Under the pieces are notes generated by a model. It saw nothing but the letters and a program-made list of their open reading frames with translations, searched no databases and was not told the DNA's origin. Positions 1 to 7,893 of a stretch of DNA of 64,000 bases are shown here, in pieces (the stretch's first letter is position 1; every line of letters starts with the position of its first letter). A program made the translations under genes and the position numbers. The stretch is taken from positions 1-64,000 of the forward strand of contig NZ_JABXKQ010000039.1 in the NCBI RefSeq assembly GCF_017114945.1. The letters run 5' to 3'. The DNA comes from Nostoc sp. JL34. Its GTDB lineage: Bacteria; Cyanobacteriota; Cyanobacteriia; Cyanobacteriales; Nostocaceae.

Positions 1-232
1 TTGTACGTATTTACTTATCTTTACATAGTTTGGTTTTTTCACCTCGTCTTACTTAGTGTAACTCTTACTACGAGAACGAAAATTAGCTTTGTAAAGCAGA
101 AGGTGAAATTCGACAATCAGCATAGAAGAGTTAGAGTCAGCTTGATTACCAAATATCAAAAATGCGATCGCATAAATTTTTGCTGTAGTAAAACTTAAAT
201 TGTTCAACTCAATTATTCCTCTACACAAGAAA

Positions 233-256
233 GAGACGTGAACTGAATCACGTCTC
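233..256 (-). terminator. Hairpin terminator after the small hypothetical gene
   Basis: A perfect 9-bp inverted repeat (GAGACGTGA / TCACGTCTC, arms 233-241 and 248-256) lies 27 bp past the stop of the minus-strand gene at 284. Read on the minus strand it is followed by TTTCTT. This fits a factor-independent terminator, though the U-tract is short. Confidence 0.55.
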
Positions 257-283
257 CAAGTGATGGGATAAATGCTTTGTGTG

Positions 284-595
284 TTATGCTGCTGCTGCGT
301 CGGCTACCAGTAAACCATTAACAGCGATGATGATTATTTGTGCTGCTAAAGGACTATCACAACATGGCCTATCATCCCTATTACAGGGTTGTGCTACCCA
401 TTTCCCCTCTAGATTTTGGTAGAAAGTGCCAAGTAGTTGAGAACCATTCCAGACTCGATACAGTTCACCCAAGTCATCTGCTACTGAGTCAATTTCAATT
501 TCTGGTGCTACTGGGTCGGCAAACTGGTCAATATATTCCTCAAACTCTGATTCAGCCAAGGCTGAGTTACTAAAGTCATCTTGTACAATCATCAT
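284..595 (-). CDS. Small conserved cyanobacterial hypothetical protein
   Basis: About 103 residues, acidic N-terminal half, then a segment with YRVWNGSQLLGTFYQ and GKWVAQPC, a CCD motif and a hydrophobic tail (AAQIIIIAVNGLLVADA). I recognise this pattern from small hypothetical proteins that recur in Nostocales genomes, but I know of no function. I chose the start at 595 because GAGG lies six bases upstream of the ATG ATG pair; an upstream ATG at 607 lacks a ribosome binding site. It is followed by a hairpin terminator and preceded on the same strand by an Xre-like gene whose terminator separates the two, so it is probably monocistronic. Confidence 0.6.
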   Translation of the reverse strand: MMIVQDDFSNSALAESEFEEYIDQFADPVAPEIEIDSVADDLGELYRVWNGSQLLGTFYQNLEGKWVAQPCNRDDRPCCDSPLAAQIIIIAVNGLLVADAAAA

Positions 596-621
596 GAGTA
601 ACCTCATTAACGGGGTTGAAC

Positions 622-663
622 AAAAGGCGATCGCAATCTTTGGACGGAGGGCGATCGCCTTTT
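622..663. terminator. HIP1-containing bidirectional hairpin terminator
   Basis: Arms AAAAGGCGATCGC (622-634) and GCGATCGCCTTTT (651-663) form a 13-bp stem flanked by A and T runs, so it can act in both directions. It lies just past the stop of the minus-strand Xre-like gene (723). Both arms contain the HIP1 octamer GCGATCGC. Confidence 0.6.
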
Positions 664-722
664 TGAGTACATCAATATATTAGTAACTTTAGTAGCTAAA
701 ATCAACGAGTGAGTTTAAAACT

Positions 723-1016
723 TTAATTTGTCACTTCGACTGTGCTTAAAAAATTGCTTACTGATATTTCTAATGCTGTACAAATAGCCTCTAATACTTT
801 CAAAGAGACGCTTTCAGACTCACCATACTCTAGTTTTTTTAAATTTTGATGCGAACACTCACCGCCTCTGGCAGCAATTTCATCAGCCAGCTTCTGACGT
901 GATTTTTTTCCACGCAGTCGCTTTAAAACTGTTCCTCTATCTTTATTCCAGGCTACAAATACAACGTCCTCAATGTAAATATAAATTCTGGTTTCTTTTT
1001 CACCTTTGTTGGACAT
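723..1016 (-). CDS. Xre-like helix-turn-helix regulator
   Basis: A 97-residue protein. Residues 30-92 look like an Xre/Cro helix-turn-helix: RGKKSRQKLADEIAARGG, then HQNLKKLEYGE as the recognition helix region, then LKVLEAICTALEISVSNFL, which is the usual last helix of the fold. The N-terminal 25 residues (IYIYIEDVVFVAW) are unusual. It would be a DNA-binding regulator, target unknown. It is isolated between an intergenic repeat region and a hairpin terminator and may be cargo of the Tn7-like element or host DNA. The family call is fairly safe; any regulatory target is unknown. Confidence 0.6.
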   Translation of the reverse strand: MSNKGEKETRIYIYIEDVVFVAWNKDRGTVLKRLRGKKSRQKLADEIAARGGECSHQNLKKLEYGESESVSLKVLEAICTALEISVSNFLSTVEVTN

Positions 1017-1246
1017 ATAATAGCTACAACAGTAAACAAAATATAAATTCCTGAGCTACTACAGTTTACAAACTATAACGATTTAGAGTGAAAGTGAGTC
1101 TCCTTGAGAAAAACTGACGCTCAAGTACCAAAAGTTATTTAGTTTTCATTCTTATCAACAGAAGTCCAAACTTGCGGATTTTGCCTTGCTATGGATAAAA
1201 ATGTGATCGCAAAGTTGAGATTTTGATTCCTGGTAAGCCATCTAAA

Positions 1247-1301
1247 CCTCCTATCCCCCGTCACATCGGTACTCCGATTGGCAGTGACGGGGGATAGGAG
1301 G
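1247..1301. repeat. Long palindromic hairpin element with a nested inner hairpin
   Basis: Perfect 18-bp arms, CCTCCTATCCCCCGTCAC (1247-1264) and its complement (1284-1301). The 19-nt loop itself holds a second hairpin, ATCGG (1265-1269) pairing with CCGAT (1274-1278). There is no U-tract, so a simple terminator is unlikely. It resembles a small palindromic intergenic element (REP/MITE-like). Confidence 0.75.
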
Positions 1302-1325
1302 GCTGATTGAATGGGGTTCAATACC

Positions 1326-1429
1326 CAGTGCATAAAAATATCAGTTTCATTGGATATAGGAATTTTGGCTCTCTGTTTATAGCTTCCAAAATCGCTGCAC
1401 AAATTACCGCTTCTTGAAAAATTTTTCAA
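1326..1429. repeat. Copy 1 of a ~104-bp dispersed repeat
   Basis: This copy and 6402-6504 match over about 104 bp, including the common core GGATATAGGAATTTTGGCTC and the palindrome TTGAAAAATTTTTCA at the right end. This copy has one T fewer in the TTGG/TTTGG run. Confidence 0.75.
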
Positions 1430-1607
1430 CTTCTAGCTCATACTTAGACTGAAGTGAGCAATATCTAAACCTTCTGCGTTTAGTGGCATTATGAAGAGAA
1501 GCTTGATAGCGGTGACACTATCTCATAATCGACTCAATACGTATACTTATTGCCGATGAGATTAGTTAGTATAATTTTTTATTAATGACCTAATCTGGGA
1601 TTGCTGT

Positions 1608-4600
1608 ATGTCTTTAACGGTTTCCGTAGTAGGGACTCTTTTGAAAATAGTTGCTCCTGCTGTTGCCAAAACATTGCTGCAAAATTTTGGGATTGCAGAC
1701 GATCTGGCTAATAAAGTGCTGGAGCAAACGATCGATGTAGCTACGGATGCGTTGCCTGAAGGGGAAAAGCGACAATCGCTAGAAAAGCAGACTCAAGATT
1801 TGGCAAGCCGTCTAAAAAGAGACATGCGGCCTCTGTTTGAAGAAGCAGAAGCAAGAAATCTTGATAAGGGTGGTCAAGAAGCTATTTTACTGGCAGTAGC
1901 GCAAACTCTATTGCAAGGCAGCGTCGGTTTGGATGAACTGATGAATATTGGATTAGATGCTGAACGCCTAACACAACAGTTGCTTAAAGCAGATTCCAGA
2001 GTAATCGTAGGCTTCTCGGAAAACGAAAAGTCACTTTATCGGCAGGCAATCGCAGTTGTCAGTGAAAGTTTAATTGAAGCTGTTCCCCAGCTAGAGGGGT
2101 TCCAATTGAGTGTGACGCAGGCAATGCTGCGGCAACTTGAAGAAGTAGTCAGCCTTATGCAATCGCACAAAGAAATGGCATTGCAGCAACGCGATGAGTT
2201 TTTGGCTCGATATCGCCGCATCATTGCAAGTGAACTGGATAAACCAGATAAATTTGGAGTACCGCTACTGAAAAATTTGCTGAGTCAGCAACGGCTATGT
2301 GAAGCCTATGTCCAGCTTTCGATTACAGAAACGGTAGAAGAATCTGCGGATAAGCCGCCATTGAAAGAGGAGGTATTCCCCCGTCATCAGCATTTGGAGA
2401 AGCGATCGCAGAACATTGAGAAAGTGTTGAGTACGCGCCGTCGTTTGGTGATTCGGGGTGGCGCAGGAGCAGGAAAAACATCCCTGATGCATTGGTTGGC
2501 GGTTCATGCAGCACGTCAAGATTTTGATGCTCCATTCCAACACTGGAATAGCCGAGTGCCATTTTTTATTCGACTGCGAAATTGGGTAGACGAGGGCTTT
2601 CCAGCAGTTAAAGATTTTGTGCAGCCAATTGCTAAAAATATTATCGATGAAATGCCCAAGGGCTGGGTGAGAGAGCAGCTTGATAACGGGTGTGCGCTGG
2701 TGTTGATTGATGGAGTAGATGAATTGCCGCGTGGCAAGCGGCAACAGTTCTTTGAAGCGTTGCAAAAGCTGGTGAGCGAGTTCCCTTACGCGATTTATAT
2801 TACGACATCGCGCCCAGCGGGGCTGAAGGATGAGAATGGTGAGGAATGGGTAGAGTTGGAAAATTGGATCGAAGCGGAAGGGTTTACTAACTGCACAATG
2901 GAGCCGATGACATTGCCTGAAATTGAGCAGTTTGTCAGTCGTTGGCATAGCTCTCTACCCGAACCGAGTCGGCATGATGATAAAGATCCGCAGCAAATTG
3001 GCAACAGTCTGATGCGTCAGTTACGGCAGCGATCGGAAATTCGGCAACTGGCAGCAACGCCACTTTTATGTACGATGATTTGCGCCTTGCACTACGAAAA
3101 CGAAAGAACTTTACCTGAAACTCGGATTCGACTGTATGACAAGTGCATAGAGATGCTATTAGAGGAGCGAGATAAACAGCGGGAAATTGAATCAGACATT
3201 CATATCACTCTGGAACAGAAAGAAAGATTCCTGATGGAGTTCGCCTACTGGCTAATGCGAAATAACTACTCCGATGCCGAAGTGGAAAAAGCCGATCGCC
3301 AGTTTCAGGACTATGCGAGGGAATACAACCTGCCAAATGTGACTGGACGAGATATCCGGCAACTATTGCTGGAAAGATCGGGGCTATTGCGAGAACCCCT
3401 ACTAGGACGAATAGATTTTGTCCATCGCACGTTTCAGGAATATTTGGCGGCAAAGGCAGTCCTCGATCGTGACGATTTGGGGGTGTTGTTGAATCATGCT
3501 GAAGATGACCAATGGCGAGAAGCAATTATCACCGCTGTGGGTAAAGGGACACGCCCTCAGCGACGAGAGTTGTTAAAGGGATTGCTGGAACATGGAGAAA
3601 AAGACACTGCAAAACGGCACTATCTCCATCTTCTGACAGTGGCCTGTTTAGAAACGGGTGTACCAATTGAAGCAGAGCTAAGAACGCAAATTGAAGACTG
3701 TGCCAAAGCCTTATTGCCACCCAAAAATGATGATGAGGTTGCCACTATTGTTAGAGCAGGGGATGCGATCGTGCCTTTGTTAGGATACAACTCCCAGTTT
3801 AGTGCAACCCAAGCTGCGTACTGTATGGAAGCCCTGATCGAAATTGGTAGTTCAGCAGCGATGCAGCAGTTAATTGATTATGCCAAAGCAAGATTCGACC
3901 CCAAGGCAAAGAATTTTCGGAAAATACTCTTGCTTTTTGGGAAAGGATATGGCGTGTTTGAGCAGGAAGCTTATCTGCGTCAAGTTCTCGTCCACACCCA
4001 AAAATTAGATTTGAGCAGGACTGCGATTCAAGACCTGTCACCGCTATCTGCTCTGGGCCAATTACAATACTTGAGTTTGAGCAGGACTGCGATTCAAGAC
4101 CTGTCACCGCTATCTGCTCTGGGCCAATTACGATACTTGAATTTGAGCGACACCGCGATTCAAGACCTGTCACCGCTATCTGCTCTGGGTCAATTACGAT
4201 ACTTGAATTTGACCAAGACTGCGATTCAAGACCTGTCATCGCTATCTGCTCTGGGTCAATTACAACATTTGAATTTGAGCGACACCGCGATTCAAGACCT
4301 GTCACTGCTATCTGCTCTGGGTCAATTACAACATTTGAATTTGAGCGACACCGCGATTCAAGACCTGTCACTGCTATCTGCTCTGGGTCAATTACAACAT
4401 TTGAATTTGAGCGACACCGCGATTCAAGACCTGTCACCGCTATCTGCTCTGGGTCAATTACGATACTTGAATTTGACCAAGACTGCGATTCAAGACCTGT
4501 CATCGCTATCTGCTCTGGGTCAATTACAAGACTTGGATTTGAGCAGGACTGCGATTCAAGACCTGTCACCGCTATCTGCTCTGGGTCAATTACAAAATTT

Positions 4601-4886
4601 GGATTTGAGCAGGACTGCGATTCAAGACCTGTCACCGCTATCTGCTCTGGTCCAATTACGATACTTGAATTTGAGCAGGACTGCGATTCAAGACTTGTCA
4701 CCGCTATCTGCTCTGGGTCAATTACAACATTTGAATTTGAGTGACACCCAAGTCTATGATTTTACCGCCCTTATGAAGCTGCCCCAGACAGTCCTACTAT
4801 TTGCAAATGAGTCTCAAAAAAAAGCCGCTGAACTTCAGAAGGTAACGAATAAGTCGTACATCATGCCTGATATAATACCATTCTAA
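1608..4886 (+). CDS. NACHT-LRR protein (bacterial NLR-like STAND ATPase)
   Basis: A 1092-residue protein in three parts. Residues 1-~270 are mostly helical with no clear catalytic motif, like the N-terminal helical domains of cyanobacterial NACHT proteins. Residues ~280-~620 are the NACHT NTPase: Walker A GGAGAGKTS near 284-292, Walker B LVLIDGVDELP near 363-373, then an arginine-containing sensor (TTSRP) and a winged-helix-like segment ending FVHRTFQEYLAAKAVL. Residues ~800-1065 carry eleven near-identical 22-residue leucine-rich repeats plus one degenerate repeat. In bacteria, NACHT-LRR proteins of this layout include anti-phage sensors, with the LRR as a likely sensing part; that role is inference here. 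No separate effector domain such as TIR or protease is recognisable. The gene stands alone, flanked by repeat-rich DNA, within probable transposon cargo. Start ATG at 1608, with only a weak ribosome binding site. Confidence 0.85.
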   Translation: MSLTVSVVGTLLKIVAPAVAKTLLQNFGIADDLANKVLEQTIDVATDALPEGEKRQSLEKQTQDLASRLKRDMRPLFEEAEARNLDKGGQEAILLAVAQTLLQGSVGLDELMNIGLDAERLTQQLLKADSRVIVGFSENEKSLYRQAIAVVSESLIEAVPQLEGFQLSVTQAMLRQLEEVVSLMQSHKEMALQQRDEFLARYRRIIASELDKPDKFGVPLLKNLLSQQRLCEAYVQLSITETVEESADKPPLKEEVFPRHQHLEKRSQNIEKVLSTRRRLVIRGGAGAGKTSLMHWLAVHAARQDFDAPFQHWNSRVPFFIRLRNWVDEGFPAVKDFVQPIAKNIIDEMPKGWVREQLDNGCALVLIDGVDELPRGKRQQFFEALQKLVSEFPYAIYITTSRPAGLKDENGEEWVELENWIEAEGFTNCTMEPMTLPEIEQFVSRWHSSLPEPSRHDDKDPQQIGNSLMRQLRQRSEIRQLAATPLLCTMICALHYENERTLPETRIRLYDKCIEMLLEERDKQREIESDIHITLEQKERFLMEFAYWLMRNNYSDAEVEKADRQFQDYAREYNLPNVTGRDIRQLLLERSGLLREPLLGRIDFVHRTFQEYLAAKAVLDRDDLGVLLNHAEDDQWREAIITAVGKGTRPQRRELLKGLLEHGEKDTAKRHYLHLLTVACLETGVPIEAELRTQIEDCAKALLPPKNDDEVATIVRAGDAIVPLLGYNSQFSATQAAYCMEALIEIGSSAAMQQLIDYAKARFDPKAKNFRKILLLFGKGYGVFEQEAYLRQVLVHTQKLDLSRTAIQDLSPLSALGQLQYLSLSRTAIQDLSPLSALGQLRYLNLSDTAIQDLSPLSALGQLRYLNLTKTAIQDLSSLSALGQLQHLNLSDTAIQDLSLLSALGQLQHLNLSDTAIQDLSLLSALGQLQHLNLSDTAIQDLSPLSALGQLRYLNLTKTAIQDLSSLSALGQLQDLDLSRTAIQDLSPLSALGQLQNLDLSRTAIQDLSPLSALVQLRYLNLSRTAIQDLSPLSALGQLQHLNLSDTQVYDFTALMKLPQTVLLFANESQKKAAELQKVTNKSYIMPDIIPF
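4020..4745 (+). repeat. Eleven tandem 66-bp LRR-coding repeats
   Basis: Eleven direct repeats of exactly 66 bp, each coding a TAIQDLSPLSALGQL-type unit of 22 residues, run from 4020 to 4745. They are nearly identical at the DNA level; differences cluster at a few codons (P/S/L after DLS, QY/RY/QH/QD/QN, SR/SD/TK). A final degenerate unit (TQVYDF) follows. Confidence 0.9.
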
Positions 4887-5571
4887 AAAAAGAGAAATCT
4901 ACTTTTTTTAAATGTAAATAGTGTTGTCGCTGCTATTGGGGTCATCGAGCCAATTTAGTGTTGTTCGAGATACTTAAATCAATCAATCAGCAAGCGCTCG
5001 CGTTTCCATTTAGAGAAAGATTTTTCATCAACCTGAATAGAGCGATCGTTTTGGCTCTTACTTAGTCCACTAGATACTTAAATATCAAAGTAAAAATCAG
5101 TGCTTTTGGAATAAGCGATCGCTTTTGCTCCTCTTTTTTACTTGTGAAGCATCCTGAAAAACTTTTCACAAACCCGCACCCACGACTTGTCCCCTTGATA
5201 AATCATTCATGAGTTTCGCTGCATAGTCTACGGGATTAGCACTGGAGACAGAGAGCGATCGCGGCGTGTTGGCAAGTTGTAAGATGCGATAGCATTACAT
5301 CATGGTTTGGGTTCCCCTCGATTCAAAGATGATGATGGCTACCTTATGAAAAACTTTTCAAGAATCAATTGTGTGATGCGGTTCTTCAAAATGCACTATT
5401 GAGCTAGGTTTAACTGGCAACAGCAATGTATCTTCAATATACTGTCGCACTTCTCGGCAATAGGACTTACACAAAAATCGCCAACCTTGCTTAATTTATC
5501 GAACCGCCAAGACGCCAACGCATAGTGTCTTGAAGAGAAGAATTGTAGAGTGTGCGTAAGTCCTGACTAAT
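4887..5571. other. Gene-free repeat-rich stretch
   Basis: No convincing coding sequence. It holds several HIP1 octamers and the palindromes TGAAAAACTTTTCA at 5155-5168 and 5347-5360. It also has a GATACTTAAATATC palindrome at 5073-5086, members of families that recur to 8.65 kb. Confidence 0.6.
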
Positions 5572-5820
5572 CTAAACTCCAGATTTGGCAGTGCCATAAG
5601 CTGCTCCAAGTGCTGAAAATACCATTGCTGAGGCTGAACCCATTACGCCAAAAAAGGGAGCGTATATTGGCATTAAAGAATCGTCCGTTACAGTTGCCTT
5701 TACTGTTACTCCGCCTGTCACTTCCATTGATTCCTCATCTGAAAGTTCTCCAAGTTCTGGAGCTTGTATATTTTCGATGTTGAGGGTTGTTGATTTGAGT
5801 TTATTGATATTCAGAGTCAT
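5572..5820 (-). CDS. Putative double-glycine leader peptide (bacteriocin/RiPP precursor-like)
   Basis: An 82-residue peptide. Residues ~1-37 end in [13 protein letters not shown], the pattern of a double-glycine leader cleaved by C39-peptidase ABC transporters (acidic ELSDEE, then a hydrophobic residue and GG). The core of ~45 residues after GG is hydrophobic and rich in Gly, Ala and Ser ([19 protein letters not shown]), like pore-forming unmodified bacteriocins; it has no cysteine. No transporter, peptidase or modifying enzyme lies nearby, so processing would need genes elsewhere. Start ATG at 5820. The leader call rests on the motif alone; it could also be a secreted peptide of another role. 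Confidence 0.55.
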   Translation of the reverse strand: MTLNINKLKSTTLNIENIQAPELGELSDEESMEVTGGVTVKATVTDDSLMPIYAPFFGVMGSASAMVFSALGAAYGTAKSGV

Positions 5821-5938
5821 AATTAAGCTGCGTTTAATGCGCTATTCACTGCATATTAAATGTAGCAATTGATAGCAAAACTATCAATGTAAAAATAAAA
5901 ACATCGTACTTTGTGGTGTTGGGAGAGAGTGGAAGAGC

Positions 5939-6044
5939 GTTTCCATCCCCGTGAGGGGTAATGATTTGAAAACTTCTTAGAGACGAAGGGCTACTTCAAA
6001 CAGAACGAGTTTCTATCCCCTTTCGGGGCGATGAGTTTGTAAAG
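5939..6044 (+). CRISPR. Degenerate two-repeat, one-spacer CRISPR remnant
   Basis: A 35-nt repeat at 5939-5973 (GTTTCCATCCCCGTGAGGGG followed by TAATGATTTGAAAAC) is very like the common cyanobacterial CRISPR repeat, with its CCCC/GGGG stem and GAAAAC end. A 35-nt spacer follows (5974-6008). A second, diverged repeat is at 6009-6044 (GTTTCTATCCCC, TTTC loop, GGGG, then ATGAGTTTGTAAAG). Repeat and spacer sizes are right. No cas gene is in the window, so this is either an orphan mini-array served in trans or a relic. Confidence 0.7.
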
Positions 6045-6070
6045 CTTTGAGCATGAGACGGCGATCGCAA

Positions 6071-6505
6071 TTAAGGAATTTTGCTTGCTTCCTTGTCCAA
6101 GTCAGCTAATCGCTTTTTGCATTCAACGCTTAGTTCCACGTCGTCGTTAGGGCTGAAATTAGCATTGTATTCTTCGGTTCTGCACAATTTGGTTTTTTGG
6201 TACTCTTCCTCTCTTTTCTCGCTCCTCTCTTTGCCTTCAAGCAAGATTTTGTCCATCCTCTTTACTATCTCACGCGCTTTTTGCCTTTCAATATCTATTG
6301 ATGAAGCAGGGGAAGGTGTAAGTGCTGGAGTTGAGGGGATTAAGGGAGCTTGTGATCGCACTCCCTGTGAAGAACAGGCACTCAAGACACAAACTACATT
6401 GCAGTGCCTAAAAATATCAGTTTCATTTGGATATAGGAATTTTGGCTCTCTACTTATAGCTCCCAAGATCAACGCCAAAATCACCATTGTTGAAAAATTT
6501 TTCAT
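6071..6505 (-). CDS. Putative small lipoprotein with an insertion in its signal peptide
   Basis: 144 residues. It begins MKNFSTMVILALILGAIS, a basic then hydrophobic stretch. About 20 residues follow (REPKFLYPNETDIFRHCN), then VVCVLSACSSQ with an LSAC lipobox (cysteine near 45). After a Pro/Ser/Thr linker comes a charged, helical segment (IERQKAREIVKRMDKILLEGKERSEKREEEYQKTK) with two further cysteines. The lipobox lies too far from the hydrophobic core for a normal signal peptide, and the extra segment is encoded by a repeat also found at 1326-1429. I infer an in-frame repeat insertion that may have disabled export. No known domain. Confidence 0.5.
   Translation of the reverse strand: MKNFSTMVILALILGAISREPKFLYPNETDIFRHCNVVCVLSACSSQGVRSQAPLIPSTPALTPSPASSIDIERQKAREIVKRMDKILLEGKERSEKREEEYQKTKLCRTEEYNANFSPNDDVELSVECKKRLADLDKEASKIP
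6402..6504. repeat. Copy 2 of the ~104-bp dispersed repeat
   Basis: Homologous to 1326-1429. This copy forms the 5' part of the lipoprotein gene on the minus strand, so the start codon of that gene (inside TTGAAAAATTTTTCAT) is part of the repeat. Confidence 0.75.
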
Positions 6506-6747
6506 AATCCCTTAATAGGATGATCGCAAGTTCAAGCAAAGAGGTATGCTCTTGTCCAGAGCGATCGCGACAAAACTTGATTTCTAAATCAAAATGCCAT
6601 GTGTTCAAGCGGTGTCTGCAATGCTTATGTTAGGATCGCTTGATAAATGAATCTTCCATCAAATTTCTACGTGTTTAACGTCACATATTTGGTGGCAGTT
6701 GCTATAAATTAAGTCCAGACAATTGCTAGAATTTTGCGTGGAAGTGA

Positions 6748-7578
6748 ATGAGTGACTTAAAAGAAAAAGCACCTTCTGTTCGTCATTACTTTGTTGATGA
6801 AGCTGGAGATCCAACACTGTTTAATGGCAAAGGCAAAATTATTGTTGACACTGAAGGTTGCTCCCGCTTTTTTATACTTGGGTTGTTAGATGTGGCTGAA
6901 CCGGAGTCTTTAGCAAGAAATCTAGAGGGACTCAGGTCTGATTTACTAGCAGATCCATATTTCAAAAATGTTCCATCAATGCAACCAGAGCAACGAAAAA
7001 CAGCTATAGGATTTCATGCTAAAGACGATATTCCTGAAATTAGACGTGAAGTATTTAATTTATTGAAGAAGTATGATTTAAGATTTTTTGCAGTAGTTAG
7101 AGATAAGCAAAATTTACTGGAATATGTGAAGGGTCGTAATCAGAACGATCCTCGTTATCGCTATCAGCACAATGAATTATACGACTATTTAACACGAAGA
7201 TTATTCAAAGAACGCTTGCACAAAGATGATGAATATAATATCTGCTTTGCTGCAAGGGGCGGTTCTGACCGAACAGCCGCTTTAAGAAAAGCTTTAGAGG
7301 TAGCTAGAGCTAACTTTTATTATGAATGTGGAATAGCCAGTATTGCCCCTATTAATATTACTGCCACCACACCGCCTCATGCTCCTTGTCTGCAAGCTGT
7401 TGATTATTTCTTGTGGGCACTGCAACGGCTATATGAACGTCGTGAAGAGAGATATCTTGAGTATCTTTGGCCAGCCTTTAAAGTAGTGCATGACACTGAC
7501 GACACTAGGCAGGAAAGATATGGGGTTTACTATACCCAAAAAAACCCTTTAACCATATTAAAAATGCCAGGGATATAG
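6748..7578 (+). CDS. DUF3800 domain protein
   Basis: 276 residues. The N-terminus HYFVDEAGDPTLF is the DUF3800 signature (DE[SA]GD after a first beta strand), and the C-terminal half has APCLQAVDYFLWALQRLYER, matching the conserved LQ.ADY..WA motif of the family. DUF3800 proteins have an RNase H-like fold with acidic residues and are often found in mobile or defence-rich DNA; the biochemical role is unproven. Start ATG at 6748 after TGGAAG. Alone on its strand, in the repeat-rich region left of the transposition genes, so probably cargo. Confidence 0.8.
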   Translation: MSDLKEKAPSVRHYFVDEAGDPTLFNGKGKIIVDTEGCSRFFILGLLDVAEPESLARNLEGLRSDLLADPYFKNVPSMQPEQRKTAIGFHAKDDIPEIRREVFNLLKKYDLRFFAVVRDKQNLLEYVKGRNQNDPRYRYQHNELYDYLTRRLFKERLHKDDEYNICFAARGGSDRTAALRKALEVARANFYYECGIASIAPINITATTPPHAPCLQAVDYFLWALQRLYERREERYLEYLWPAFKVVHDTDDTRQERYGVYYTQKNPLTILKMPGI

Positions 7579-7662
7579 GATCGTTAAGCCGCAGCCCTCC
7601 AATCACACGGCATGAAGCCGAATTTTGTCCCTAGCACTAAATATATTATATCTGTCTTGCAG

Positions 7663-7893
7663 TTATATCTCTACTGTGGTGTCACTGTTTTGTCGTTATA
7701 TCTCTATTGCGGTGTCACTGTTTTGTCGTTATATCTCTACTGTAATAGCACCATAATGACGTTATATCTCTACTGTGGTGTCATCGCATTGTCGTTATAT
7801 CTCTACTGTAATAGCACCATAATGACGTTATATCTCTACTGTGGTGTCATCGCATTGTCGTTATATCTCTACTGTAGTGCCACTATGTTGCTG
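7663..7893 (+). repeat. 33-bp tandem repeat (minisatellite), seven units
   Basis: Units start at 7663, 7696, 7729, 7762, 7795, 7828 and 7861, each beginning TTATATCTCTA. The last unit is degenerate. Units 3-6 alternate as two types (TGTAATAGCACCATAATGACG and TGTGGTGTCATCGCATTGTCG endings), giving a 66-bp higher-order repeat. The open frame through it reads LYLYC repeats, which I do not take as a gene. Confidence 0.9.

Larger units (their letters stand above)
1139..1429 (-). pseudogene. Repeat-derived open frame, related at its start to the lipoprotein gene at 6071
   Basis: An open frame of 96 residues beginning MKNFS. The first ~105 bp (1326-1429) are a diverged copy of the start of the lipoprotein gene ending at 6505. 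They share the 16-bp palindrome that supplies the ATG and the NETDIF-coding segment, but with a 1-bp length difference that changes the frame. The middle is a long perfect hairpin (1247-1301), unlikely to be coding. There is no lipobox and no known domain. I read it as a degenerate gene start plus repeat DNA, not a functional gene. Confidence 0.4.

Noticed and set aside
1..198. 65-residue open frame at the left edge
   Set aside because: No ribosome binding site, no recognisable domain, basic and AT-driven composition.
1..1607. Left end of the Tn7-like element
   Set aside because: I looked for TGTGAC or ATAACTTTGCC-type motifs pointing inward and found none convincing, so the left border is left open.
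3799..4701. Long (300 aa) minus-strand open frame opposite the LRR region
   Set aside because: It is a mirror of the 66-bp LRR repeats; its period and composition follow the sense strand, and there is no start context.
6081..6515. Plus-strand 144-residue frame exactly opposite the lipoprotein-like gene
   Set aside because: Mirror frame. The minus strand has the lipobox and a charged helical body, which is more protein-like.
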